From NCBI GenBank assembly GCA_009777825.1, contig WRLA01000021.1, forward strand, positions 1 through 42,282: a stretch of DNA of 42,282 nt. The letters are read 5' to 3'. Each line of letters starts with the position of its first letter. Positions within the stretch are counted from its first letter, which is position 1. Below, piece after piece: positions 7,468 through 15,231 of the stretch. Made by a program: the position numbers and the translations under genes. Below the pieces are notes generated by a model. It was not told the DNA's origin. It worked only from the letters and a program-made list of their open reading frames with translations, and made no database searches. Source of the stretch: Bacteroidales bacterium. GTDB lineage: Bacteria > Bacteroidota > Bacteroidia > Bacteroidales > WRLA01.

Positions 7468-9132
7468 ATGAAAAAGAATAAAACACACATGTATCGCATA
7501 ACGCTTTTGACGCTTTTTTTACTAAGTTTTTGCGTCGGACAGAGCCAGATTCAGAATAAAAACTTTGAAATAGGGAAAAACCTCGACATCTTCGTGGATG
7601 TTTTCAAGCAGGTCAACGCCAACTACGTTGACGACATTGACCCGGGCGATTTTATGAAAACCGGCATCGTGGAACTGCTGAAGACGTTAGACCCCTACAC
7701 CAACTACATCCCCGAATCGGAAATAGAAGATTACCGCATCGCCACCACCGGTCAGTACGGAGGCATCGGAGCGCTGATACACACCGACGGAGAATATATC
7801 GTCATCACCGACCCCTACAAAGACTCCCCCGCCAAACGAGCCGGAATAAAAGCCGGCGACATCGTGTTGAGCGTGAACGGAAAATCCTCCGTAGGGCTCT
7901 CGTCCGACGAGATTTCCCAACTGATGAAAGGCGCCGTCGGCGGAAAAGTTGACATGGTCATCCAACGCCACGGGGAAGAAAAACCGTTGCCCTTTTCCAT
8001 CATCCGCGAAGTCATCAACATCGAAAGCGTGGATTATTTCGAGAAACTGAGCCAAGACATCGGATATATCAAATTCGACGGCTTCACCCCCAACTCCGCC
8101 TCCAAAGTGCGCGACGCCATCAACGCCATGCGCAACGAAGGAAAACTGAAAGGGCTGATACTCGACCTGAGAGATAACGGCGGCGGATTGCTGAGCGAAG
8201 CGGTGGACATCGTCAATTTCTTTGTCAAGTCGGGATTGGAAGTCGTCAGCATGCGCGGACAAATAACATCGGCAAACCAAACATTCCGAACCCGCAATCA
8301 ACCGCTCGACACCGACATCCCGTTGGTCGTCTTAGTCAACGAGCAGAGCGCCTCCGCATCGGAAATAGTGAGCGGAGCGTTGCAAGACCTCGACCGCGCC
8401 GTCATCATGGGACAACGAACTTATGGCAAAGGATTGGTACAGAACGTGTTACCCTTGGTTTACAACACACAGTTGAAAGTTACCATCGCCAAATATTATA
8501 TCCCCAGCGGACGTTGCATTCAGGCTGTGGACTATTCGCATAAAAACGCACAGGGGAAATGGGACAAAGTGCCGGACTCGCTCATCACCAAATTCCAAAC
8601 CGCGGGCGGTCGTCCCGTTTACGACGGCGCCGGCATTGACCCCGACGTGATCACAACACCCTACACACTGAACGATATCACCACCGCCTTAGTCGCACAA
8701 CACATCCTCTTCAACTTCGCCACACAGTTCTACTACCAAAACCCCACCATCGCATCCTTAGACACCTTCGAAGTCAACGACGACATCTGGAACCAATTCC
8801 TCACATGGGTGGACGAACGCGAAAACGACTACCAAACCGCCGAGCAAATCCTGCTGACCGGCTTGGAATCCTACTATCAGGATGACAAAAACACCCCCTT
8901 GCCGCAAATCGCAACCACCATGAAAACACTGCAAACACAACTCAAAGAGAACAAAATGGTCGCCATCAAAGAGAACAAAAGCGAAATCTGCCGCATGTTG
9001 AAGTTGGAAATCCTCTCACGCTACTACGACTACGACCAATATATCAAGTTCTATGTCGAATTTGACGAAGAAATCCAAAAAGCCAAAAACCTGCTGCTCA
9101 ACGAAAAAGAGTATAAGGCGGTGCTGAGGTAA
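7468..9132 (+). CDS. ctpA: S41 family C-terminal processing peptidase, secreted
   Basis: This 554-residue periplasmic serine protease has an N-terminal signal peptide (hydrophobic residues about 10-23, ending near GQSQ). An N-terminal helical region precedes a PDZ domain (about 92-170, containing GGIGALI and AGIKAGDIVLSVNGK). The S41 catalytic domain contains LILDLRDNGGG (231-241), the nucleophile block NEQSASASEI (291-300) and the general-base lysine K321 in TYGKGLVQ. A long C-terminal extension of about 150 residues follows, as is common in Bacteroidota CtpA-type proteases. It occupies its usual place downstream of rnpA. The likely role is processing or turnover of envelope proteins; the substrates are unknown. 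Confidence 0.88.
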   Translation: MKKNKTHMYRITLLTLFLLSFCVGQSQIQNKNFEIGKNLDIFVDVFKQVNANYVDDIDPGDFMKTGIVELLKTLDPYTNYIPESEIEDYRIATTGQYGGIGALIHTDGEYIVITDPYKDSPAKRAGIKAGDIVLSVNGKSSVGLSSDEISQLMKGAVGGKVDMVIQRHGEEKPLPFSIIREVINIESVDYFEKLSQDIGYIKFDGFTPNSASKVRDAINAMRNEGKLKGLILDLRDNGGGLLSEAVDIVNFFVKSGLEVVSMRGQITSANQTFRTRNQPLDTDIPLVVLVNEQSASASEIVSGALQDLDRAVIMGQRTYGKGLVQNVLPLVYNTQLKVTIAKYYIPSGRCIQAVDYSHKNAQGKWDKVPDSLITKFQTAGGRPVYDGAGIDPDVITTPYTLNDITTALVAQHILFNFATQFYYQNPTIASLDTFEVNDDIWNQFLTWVDERENDYQTAEQILLTGLESYYQDDKNTPLPQIATTMKTLQTQLKENKMVAIKENKSEICRMLKLEILSRYYDYDQYIKFYVEFDEEIQKAKNLLLNEKEYKAVLR

Positions 9133-9140
9133 GCCCCCCA

Positions 9141-9283
9141 GAGGCTGTCTTAAAAGTCAAAATTCTTTACCACAAAGAACACAAAGGATTTTCACAAAGA
9201 ACACAATATGTGGATAAACAACGTATTACATTTGTGTCCCTTTGTGTGTACTTTGTGGTTAAAAAGACTTTTAAGACAGTCTC
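9141..9283. mobile_element. MITE-like inverted-repeat element
   Basis: The ends gaggctgtcttaaaagtc (9141-9158) and gacttttaagacagtctc (9266-9283) are inverted repeats matching at 17 of 18 positions. The interior continues the imperfect symmetry with accacaaagaacacaaagg on one side and tttgtgtccctttgtgtg on the other. It contains no coding sequence. The structure, a short element about 143 bp long with terminal inverted repeats, suggests a non-autonomous transposable element or a dispersed palindromic repeat. Confidence 0.6.
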
Positions 9284-9383
9284 GTCCGAACCGGATACTT
9301 CCTGACTTCGGCACTTTTATCCCAAAATGTCCATTAGCTTTTGTGCGGAGTAAGCCACATTACGATATTCTTGATGTCGGATA

Positions 9384-9417
9384 AAAACCACTAAAAATCA
9401 CAATTTTTAGTGGTTTT
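9384..9417. terminator. perfect 15-bp hairpin, possible bidirectional terminator
   Basis: The arms aaaaccactaaaaat (9384-9398) and atttttagtggtttt (9403-9417) pair perfectly across a four-base loop, caca. The A-start and T-end let it act on either strand. It lies 250 nt after the protease stop codon, so it could instead belong to the neighbouring repeat region. Confidence 0.5.
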
Positions 9418-9455
9418 AAGTTCAATACTGTAATTTCATCAATACTTCATGGTAC

Positions 9456-9767
9456 ATGTTCCGATTAATCACCTCAAACCGCGGCGAACTCTGCTCCACC
9501 CACAAGACGATTACCGGCTACACTTCGCCGCCCGGAACGGACGAGAAGTTGGTCATCTATCCAAATCCGGTAATATCGGGCAACTCGTTCACCGTCGAAG
9601 GCGTCTTCGAAGGATGTACTGTGCTGGTTTACAATCAGTATGGCATCTGCGTGCGTAGCGTCGTCGCTACCGGAAATTCCATCACGCTCACACTCGATAA
9701 TGTGCAGCCGGGGGCGTATCTGATACGGGCTGATGGGAAACAAGGGAAGGTAGTAATTATTAATTAG
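9456..9767 (+). pseudogene. orphan C-terminal T9SS sorting domain (gene remnant)
   Basis: This 103-codon open frame has no signal peptide, yet its last 75 codons form a type A T9SS sorting domain. KLVIYPNPVISGNSFTVEG is the characteristic opening, followed by VLVYNQYGICVRSV, LTLDNVQPGAYLIRADG and KVVIIN at the end. Such domains occur only at the end of secreted cargo, so this is most likely the 3' remnant of a large exported protein whose body has been lost. The ATG at 9456 is probably fortuitous. Simple gttgaaa repeats follow immediately. Confidence 0.7.
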
Positions 9768-9830
9768 TTGAAAATTGAAAGTTGAAAGTTGAAAAACCAC
9801 CGGATTGCTTCGCTATGCTCGCAATGACGG
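9767..9830. repeat. gttgaaa repeat and GC-rich dispersed-type repeat
   Basis: Repeats of the kind ttgaaa(g) at 9767-9795 are followed by cggattgcttcgctatgctc and gcaatgacgg (9801-9830). Sequence of the second type, gcttcg...gctcgc, is an imperfect palindrome often seen as a dispersed intergenic repeat. No coding function is seen. Confidence 0.55.
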
Positions 9831-9904
9831 CGAATGGTTGCAGAAAAAGCATGAGATAAAGTGTTGTCCCTGCGGGACTAAAGTTCCATTCTCAATTAAT
9901 TTCG

Positions 9905-9913
9905 TACCTTTGC
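9905..9913 (+). promoter_or_regulatory. -7 element TACCTTTGC, three bases from the glgB start
   Basis: TACCTTTGC ends only 3 nt before the ATG at 9917. With a start site several bases downstream of the box, the mRNA would have essentially no 5' leader. Confidence 0.7.
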
Positions 9914-9916
9914 TCC

Positions 9917-11929
9917 ATGAAAGCGTTGAAAATTATTACAGATGACCCGTGGTTAGAGCCGGTTGCAGACGTTATTTCGCGCCGGTACCGTCATTACGAA
10001 CAGTTGCTTGAGCGGATAAACAACGATTTCGGGTCGCTGATGCAGTTTGCCGGTTGGCATCACTATCTGGGGATTCATTTCGATGAAAAGGCGGACGGGT
10101 GGTACTACCGCGAATATGCGCCGCAGGCGAAGGATATGTTTCTCTTCGGCGACTTTAACCGCTGGCATCGCACCGACTGTCGCATGGAGCGCAAAGAGTA
10201 TGGCGTGTGGGAAGTTTTTTTGCCGGCGGAGAAATACAAGGATTGTTTTGTCCATGGCTCGAAAGTGAAGGTGCTGGTGCATGGCGACAATGGCTGGTAT
10301 GAGCGGATTCCCGTTTTCAGCACCCGCGTTGTGCAGGACGATGCAACCAAAGACTTTTGTGCGCAGTTGTGGTTCCCCGATGCCATTCCGTTTGCGTGGG
10401 AGGCGGATAAGCCGCAAACAAAAAAGACGAAAGATTTGTTTATCTACGAATGTCATATCGGCATGGCGCAGGAGTATGGGGGCGTCGGCACATATAGCGA
10501 GTTCAAAGAGAACATCTTACCATATATCAAAAAGGCGGGTTACAACGCGTTGCAAATCATGGCGGTTGCCGAACATCCCTATTACGGCTCTTTCGGCTAT
10601 CATGTCTCCAACTTTTTCGCGCCTTCGTCGCGTTTCGGGACGCCCGAAGAGTTGAAAGCATTAGTGAAAGCGGCGCATGAGATGGGAATAGCTGTCATCA
10701 TGGATATTGTTCATTCCCACACAGTTAAAAATTTCAACGAGGGCATCAACGAATTTGACGGTTCGCCTGCGGGCGGATACCTACATGCGGGCGAGCGGGG
10801 TTACCACCAACTTTGGGATTCGCGTCTGTTCGACTACGGACGAATCGAGACTTTGCGCCTGCTACTCTCCAACGTCAGGTACTGGATGGAGGAGTTTCAT
10901 TTCGACGGTTTTCGTTTCGACGGCGTTACCTCGTTGCTCTACAAACATCACGGTTTGGGGTGCGAATGGTCGCGGGAAGAGTACTTTGGCGACAACGTTG
11001 ATAATGACGCTGTTTGCTATTTGCAACTCGCCAATATTTTGATACACGAGATAAACAAAAACGCCGTTTCCATCTCAGAAGATGTAAGCGGGATGCCCGG
11101 AATGACCTATCCTGTAGCATCCGGAGGTTTCGGATTCGACTTTCGGCTCGGAATGGGACTTCCCGATTACTGGATTCGGTTTCTCGAAAAGTACCATCAC
11201 GAATGGAGCGTAGGCGAGATGTGGAACACCCTGCTACATCGCACCCGACAAACCAAGACCATCGCCTACTGCGAGTCGCACGACCAGGCGTTGGTGGGCG
11301 ACAAAACCATCGCCTTCCGGCTAATGGACGCCAACATGTACTGGCACATGCAGGTGGACGACAACAATATGATCGTCGCCGACGGCATGGCAATGCACAA
11401 GATGATTCGACTGATAACCATTGCGTTAGGAGGCGAGGCGTATCTTAATTTCATGGGCAACGAGTTTGGTCATCCCGAATGGATTGACTTCCCGCGCAAA
11501 GAGAACGGATGGAGTTATTTCTACGCGCGACGGCAATGGTCGCTGATGAAAAACCCGCAACTGAAATATCGCTTTCTGGCTGATTTTGACCGTGCGATGA
11601 TACGGATTTCCAAGAAATTTCGCTTGATGTCTGCCGACCATCCGCTCCAACTTAACGTGGACGAAGCCAACAAAACATTGATTTTCGAACGCGCGGGTTT
11701 GATATTTGTCTTCAATTGGCATCGCGCACATTCCATTCCGGACTACCATTTCCGTGTTCCGGATAGCGGCGTTTACCAACTTTTGCTCAACACCGATGAC
11801 GCCCGTTTCGGCGGTTTCGACCGTGTGGATAGCACAACGGAGTACCATACACGGAAGATGAATGGAGAAAATATGTTAAGTGTTTACAACGTAAGCCGCT
11901 CGGCGTTGGTCTTTGAAAAAGTGCGATGA
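9917..11929 (+). CDS. glgB: 1,4-alpha-glucan branching enzyme, GH13
   Basis: This is a 670-residue alpha-amylase superfamily enzyme of the eukaryote-like branching-enzyme type. It makes alpha-1,6 branches in glycogen. There is an N-terminal CBM48-like region (about 45-145, with WYYREYAPQAK and LFGDFNRW). The barrel motifs are DIVHSH (263-268), GFRFDGV (331-337, catalytic nucleophile D335), SEDVSG (387-392, acid E388) and CESHDQ (452-457), and a beta-sandwich follows. The N-terminus KIITDDPWLEPV is the family's normal start, so the ATG at 9917 is right despite lying 3 nt from the promoter box. The next gene starts 1 nt after the stop codon. Confidence 0.9.
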   Translation: MKALKIITDDPWLEPVADVISRRYRHYEQLLERINNDFGSLMQFAGWHHYLGIHFDEKADGWYYREYAPQAKDMFLFGDFNRWHRTDCRMERKEYGVWEVFLPAEKYKDCFVHGSKVKVLVHGDNGWYERIPVFSTRVVQDDATKDFCAQLWFPDAIPFAWEADKPQTKKTKDLFIYECHIGMAQEYGGVGTYSEFKENILPYIKKAGYNALQIMAVAEHPYYGSFGYHVSNFFAPSSRFGTPEELKALVKAAHEMGIAVIMDIVHSHTVKNFNEGINEFDGSPAGGYLHAGERGYHQLWDSRLFDYGRIETLRLLLSNVRYWMEEFHFDGFRFDGVTSLLYKHHGLGCEWSREEYFGDNVDNDAVCYLQLANILIHEINKNAVSISEDVSGMPGMTYPVASGGFGFDFRLGMGLPDYWIRFLEKYHHEWSVGEMWNTLLHRTRQTKTIAYCESHDQALVGDKTIAFRLMDANMYWHMQVDDNNMIVADGMAMHKMIRLITIALGGEAYLNFMGNEFGHPEWIDFPRKENGWSYFYARRQWSLMKNPQLKYRFLADFDRAMIRISKKFRLMSADHPLQLNVDEANKTLIFERAGLIFVFNWHRAHSIPDYHFRVPDSGVYQLLLNTDDARFGGFDRVDSTTEYHTRKMNGENMLSVYNVSRSALVFEKVR

Positions 11930-11930
11930 C

Positions 11931-12398
11931 ATGCAGGATATAGTTAAATTGGACTTTCCGGAATATACCTTTCGGGTGCGACAGGCGGAGCGGGGAACGG
12001 AGATTTTCGACGTCATCCGCAAGAAGTTCGTCGCCCTGACACCCGAAGAGTGGGTGCGGCAACATGCTGTCCGTTTTCTTATCGAGGAACGACAAGTTCC
12101 GTCGGGCAGGATGAACGTGGAAGTCGCATTGGAAACGCTACACCTGTCGCGTCGCGCCGACATCGTCGTCTTCGACAACAGCGGCGAACCGGCTGCCATT
12201 GTCGAATGTAAAGCGCCAACAGTGAAAATAACACAAGACGCCTTCGACCAAATAGCCCGCTACAACATGGCGCTCAAAGCCTCTTACCTCATTGTAACTA
12301 ACGGACTATCACACTTTTGCTGCTTTATTGATTTGGAAAAACAGACGTATCATTTTTTGGAGAAGATTCCGGATTATAGAACGATGAGGATCGATTAA
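11931..12398 (+). CDS. small HsdR N-terminal-domain (PD-(D/E)XK-like) protein
   Basis: This 155-residue protein resembles the stand-alone type I restriction HsdR_N domain proteins common in Bacteroidota. The conserved parts are KKFVALTPEEWVRQ (about 27-40) and the nuclease-like core RADIVVFDNSGEPAAIVECKAP (about 80-101), where the D and ECK could be the metal-binding residues of a PD-(D/E)XK fold. FDQIARYNMALKASYLIVTNGL and HFCCFID follow. Its ATG is 1 nt after the glgB stop codon, so the genes are translationally coupled. No hsdM or hsdS is nearby; it is a solitary protein of unknown role and not evidence of a restriction system. Its 3' end abuts a transposase remnant on the other strand. 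Confidence 0.75.
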   Translation: MQDIVKLDFPEYTFRVRQAERGTEIFDVIRKKFVALTPEEWVRQHAVRFLIEERQVPSGRMNVEVALETLHLSRRADIVVFDNSGEPAAIVECKAPTVKITQDAFDQIARYNMALKASYLIVTNGLSHFCCFIDLEKQTYHFLEKIPDYRTMRID

Positions 12399-12458
12399 AT
12401 CTTCGAGCCGGGTGCGAAAAATTTCGCGCTGATTCTTGTCTGGTAACTTCCCTAACAT
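12309..12458 (-). pseudogene. N-terminal remnant of an IS5-type transposase
   Basis: Reading from ATG at 12458, the first about 23 codons give MLGKLPDKNQREIFRTRLED followed by LID. This closely resembles the beginning of IS5-family transposases of Bacteroidota. Similarity stops near 12390, and the frame then runs antisense into the HsdR_N-like gene until a stop at 12309. A -7-like element (TATCTTTG, 12480-12487, minus strand) lies just upstream and may have been the element's own promoter. It looks like a decayed insertion sequence cut off at the neighbour's 3' end. Confidence 0.6.
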
Positions 12459-12646
12459 AATTTGCCACTTTTTTGATTACAAAGATACAAAAAATGGTTG
12501 AATTATACAGGGATTGTTGATATTATCCCATTGATTGTTAATAACTTATGATATTTTAAGGAGTGACTAATTATTATTATATTCTATATATCAAAACACT
12601 AAATACTATCGGCTACTCTTCCGCCCGCCCGCACCTAACGCATTTC

Positions 12647-14122
12647 TCAATGTAAAAATATCGTTTGATAATGTTCATAGCGTTCGAAGATTTCGTTTAC
12701 GTAGTTGATGGTGAGGGGACCGTTGCAGTAGCCGTGTCGGACGTCATCGTTGGAGCGATAGACGTCGGGGTTGGTTTTTTCTAACAGTTTTTGGGCGACG
12801 TCGTTCCATTCGGCGGGGTTGCCGCCTGCTTTTTGTGCGAGTCGTTGGGCGTCGAGGATATGTCCGGGACCGGAGTTGTAGGCGGCGACGACGAATCGCA
12901 TCCGCTCGAAGGGGTCGGGGACGCTGCCGGCGAATATTTTTTCCAGCGAAGCCAGATAGCGCACGCCCGCCACGATATGTTCTTCGGGGGTACTGAGAAG
13001 GTCAACACCGTATTGTTCCATCGTTTCCGGAATCATCTGCATCAATCCGTAAGTTCCTTGTCCGCACGCCTCGGTGTCGAACTTCGATTCCTGATACATC
13101 AACGACGCCACCAAAAACCAGTCGAAACCATATTTCTGACACGCATCTTTCAACGTCTCGTCCCACAGGGTGATACAGCCTTCGCCCTGTGAGTGTTGCG
13201 TGGCACGCGCCATGCGGCAGGCGATAGGATAGCGGTAGTATTTGTTATACAGCGCGACGGCGTCGGAAGAGTTCATAAAGCCGTCGAAGAAGTGGTTCAA
13301 GGAGTCGCACAGCGCTACAGCGTTGAGGTTTACCGCCCATGCCACATTTTGTTTGAAACTGATGGGCGTTTTGGAGTCAATGTTGGGGAAGTAGCGTCCG
13401 TTGAGCGTTGCGTCGGCGTCGTCGCAGACGGTGTAGTCTATCAATCCTTTGGCGACGGCGTCGAACAGTTCTTCTTCGGTCTGACCGACTTCGCTGATAT
13501 AGACGGTGTCGCCGATTTCGTCCATGATGTTTTTAAGACGGGCGACGAAACTGCTGTTTTCGGGAATGGTAACGGTTTTTCCGGCTAACTGCAAAGGTTG
13601 GCGGATGAGTTGTGTTTCAACGGCTTCGGCGGAGAGCGTTCGCCAGTTGTCGGGTTTTCGTTGCACCAAGACTTGATGGACTTCGCGCAAAGGTGTGGTG
13701 AAACGCGCCTGTTTCACGCGCTCCCCCGTGATGGAGAGGTGCATGGCGATCATGTCGCAATCGCCGCGTTGCAGCATCTGCAACGCCTCCTGTGGCGTTT
13801 TGCAGGTGAGGTAGCGGGGTGTCAGTCCGTACTGTTGCGCAAAGCGGTGCAGCAGTTCGTAGTGATAGCCCATGGGTGCCCCCCGATAGATAAAATAACT
13901 GGACGAGTTGTGCTCTATGGCAACACGTATCTCCTTTTTGGCGAAAATCTCAAGGGAGGCGTCTTGGCTATCGGCGCTTTTGGAATCGTTGCATTGACAA
14001 CACAATAAGATAAAAGCCAATAGACAGAATACGAAAGGGTGTATGACCAATGGCACCCCGTGCCTGTTTTCAACACGAAGACACGAAGAGATGACGACAC
14101 GAAGTTTCCTTTTTACTATCAT
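12647..14122 (-). CDS. mltF: MltF-like membrane-bound lytic murein transglycosylase
   Basis: This is a lipoprotein-like enzyme of up to 491 residues. A hydrophobic segment (about 28-42) ends in CCQCNDS, a likely lipobox. An SBP_bac_3-like periplasmic domain follows (about 60-290). The C-terminal SLT domain contains YQESKFDTEACG (catalytic Glu), GLMQMIPETMEQYG and VVAAYNSGPGHI. It cleaves peptidoglycan with formation of anhydromuramic acid. The first 22 codons are a translation of acacgaag simple repeats and are probably not native; an in-frame GTG at 14056 directly before the signal peptide is an attractive alternative start. It is monocistronic or the last gene of its unit, 25 nt after the kinase gene. 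Confidence 0.82.
   Translation of the reverse strand: MIVKRKLRVVISSCLRVENRHGVPLVIHPFVFCLLAFILLCCQCNDSKSADSQDASLEIFAKKEIRVAIEHNSSSYFIYRGAPMGYHYELLHRFAQQYGLTPRYLTCKTPQEALQMLQRGDCDMIAMHLSITGERVKQARFTTPLREVHQVLVQRKPDNWRTLSAEAVETQLIRQPLQLAGKTVTIPENSSFVARLKNIMDEIGDTVYISEVGQTEEELFDAVAKGLIDYTVCDDADATLNGRYFPNIDSKTPISFKQNVAWAVNLNAVALCDSLNHFFDGFMNSSDAVALYNKYYRYPIACRMARATQHSQGEGCITLWDETLKDACQKYGFDWFLVASLMYQESKFDTEACGQGTYGLMQMIPETMEQYGVDLLSTPEEHIVAGVRYLASLEKIFAGSVPDPFERMRFVVAAYNSGPGHILDAQRLAQKAGGNPAEWNDVAQKLLEKTNPDVYRSNDDVRHGYCNGPLTINYVNEIFERYEHYQTIFLH
14073..14104. repeat. acacgaag simple repeat overlapping the mltF 5' end
   Basis: Three copies of acacgaag (14073-14080, 14081-14088, 14097-14104) lie within the apparent first codons of the transglycosylase gene. 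They look like spacer sequence that happens to be open in that frame. Confidence 0.7.
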
Positions 14123-14147
14123 ATAGATTTCCGAGGATTTTCAAAGT

Positions 14148-15152
14148 TCAGTTACTTTTCGCAGATTCTGCCTCTTCCAAAAGCCGTTCTTTATCAATCG
14201 GTGAGACGCCGACCTGTTCGCAGACCAATCCGCCGGCTAAGTTCGACAGTTTGGCGATTTCGTCGGGTTCCATTCCGCAGGCGATGCAGAGGGCGGCGAC
14301 GCTGATGACGGTGTCGCCGGCGCCTGAGACATCGGCAATACGTCGCAGGTGTGCGGGAAAATGGGAAAAATGGTCATCGTGTTGCATGGCGATGCCGTGT
14401 TCCGACAGGGTAACCATCGTCATTTGCGGGTGCAGGACGTCGTGTAGTTTTTTGATTCCTTTTTGGATGGAAGCGAGGTCGTTGGTATTGATTTTGATGT
14501 TCAGTCCTTCCATCATCTCTTTCAGATTAGGTTTGAAGAGGGTTACGTTGCGGTAAGAGAGGAAATTGCGTTTTTTGGGATCCACAACCACGGGGATGTG
14601 GCGCTCTTGCGCCCATTTCGTTACCTGTTTGATGATGGTGGGCGTGATGCTTCCTTTGTCATAGTCTTGAAAGATGACGACGTGAATCTCTTCGTTGTCA
14701 ACGATTTCCTGTATGCGTGTCAGAAATTGTTTCTCTTCTTTGGGTGTGAGGGGATGGGTGTCTTCCTCGTCGATGCGGAGCATCTGGGTGGAGTTGCCGA
14801 TGACGCGGTGTTTCTTGGTGGTTTTCCGGTTGATGCCGGGGATTAAGCCGTCGGTCGTCATCCCTTCGTCAAACAGCAGTTGCGACATCTCGAATCCGCC
14901 CTCGTCATCTCCGATGACGGAGCAGAGGATTGGCGTAGCATCCAACGATTTCACGTTGAGCGCTACGTTGGCGGCGCCGCCCAAACGGGTCGTCTTCCGG
15001 AAAACGTCCACCACCGGAACCGGCGCTTCGGGGGAAATACGGCTCACTTTCCCGAAAATGTAGGCGTCAATCATCACGTCACCGATGATTAGTACTTTTT
15101 TCTCGCCGAAGGCGTCGAATAATTTGTGCAGGGTAAGTGTTTTTTCTCTCAT
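14148..15152 (-). CDS. hldA: D-glycero-beta-D-manno-heptose-7-phosphate kinase
   Basis: This 334-residue PfkB-family sugar kinase corresponds to the N-terminal half of HldE (RfaE1). It phosphorylates heptose 7-phosphate at C1 on the way to ADP-heptose for LPS inner core. The motifs are VLIIGDVMIDAYIFG (about 20-34), SPEAPVPVV, the glycine-rich LGGAANVALN, and the PfkB signature DVSGAGDTVISVAAL (about 268-282), with the catalytic Asp in GAGD. The cytidylyltransferase domain is absent, so a separate RfaE2 is expected elsewhere. The ATG at 15152 is the normal family start; longer frames are spurious. The upstream gene is on the same strand with a 79-nt gap. Confidence 0.85.
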   Translation of the reverse strand: MREKTLTLHKLFDAFGEKKVLIIGDVMIDAYIFGKVSRISPEAPVPVVDVFRKTTRLGGAANVALNVKSLDATPILCSVIGDDEGGFEMSQLLFDEGMTTDGLIPGINRKTTKKHRVIGNSTQMLRIDEEDTHPLTPKEEKQFLTRIQEIVDNEEIHVVIFQDYDKGSITPTIIKQVTKWAQERHIPVVVDPKKRNFLSYRNVTLFKPNLKEMMEGLNIKINTNDLASIQKGIKKLHDVLHPQMTMVTLSEHGIAMQHDDHFSHFPAHLRRIADVSGAGDTVISVAALCIACGMEPDEIAKLSNLAGGLVCEQVGVSPIDKERLLEEAESAKSN

Positions 15153-15197
15153 CTTTTTTATTTTCACTAAAACATATTGTATATTAAAAAATAGTTG

Positions 15198-15206
15198 TAT
15201 CTTTGC
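15198..15206 (+). promoter_or_regulatory. orphan plus-strand -7 element TATCTTTGC
   Basis: This perfect TATCTTTGC on the plus strand lies between two minus-strand genes. Transcription would run from about 15212 into the 3' end of the LutA-like gene, antisense to it. No plus-strand gene follows. Confidence 0.4.
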
Positions 15207-15231
15207 ACCGGAAATAAATACGGCTATTGAA

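Noticed and set aside
7687..8301. 204-codon minus-strand frame opposite the S41 protease
   Set aside because: Antisense shadow with biased composition; the sense strand encodes the PDZ and protease motifs.
11931..12398. HsdR_N-like gene as evidence of a type I restriction system
   Set aside because: There is no hsdM, hsdS or motor domain; such solitary domains are common in this phylum and the gene is coupled to glgB.
12480..12487. Minus-strand TATCTTTG as the promoter of a new gene
   Set aside because: The only frame it serves is the truncated transposase remnant, so it is better seen as part of the old insertion sequence.
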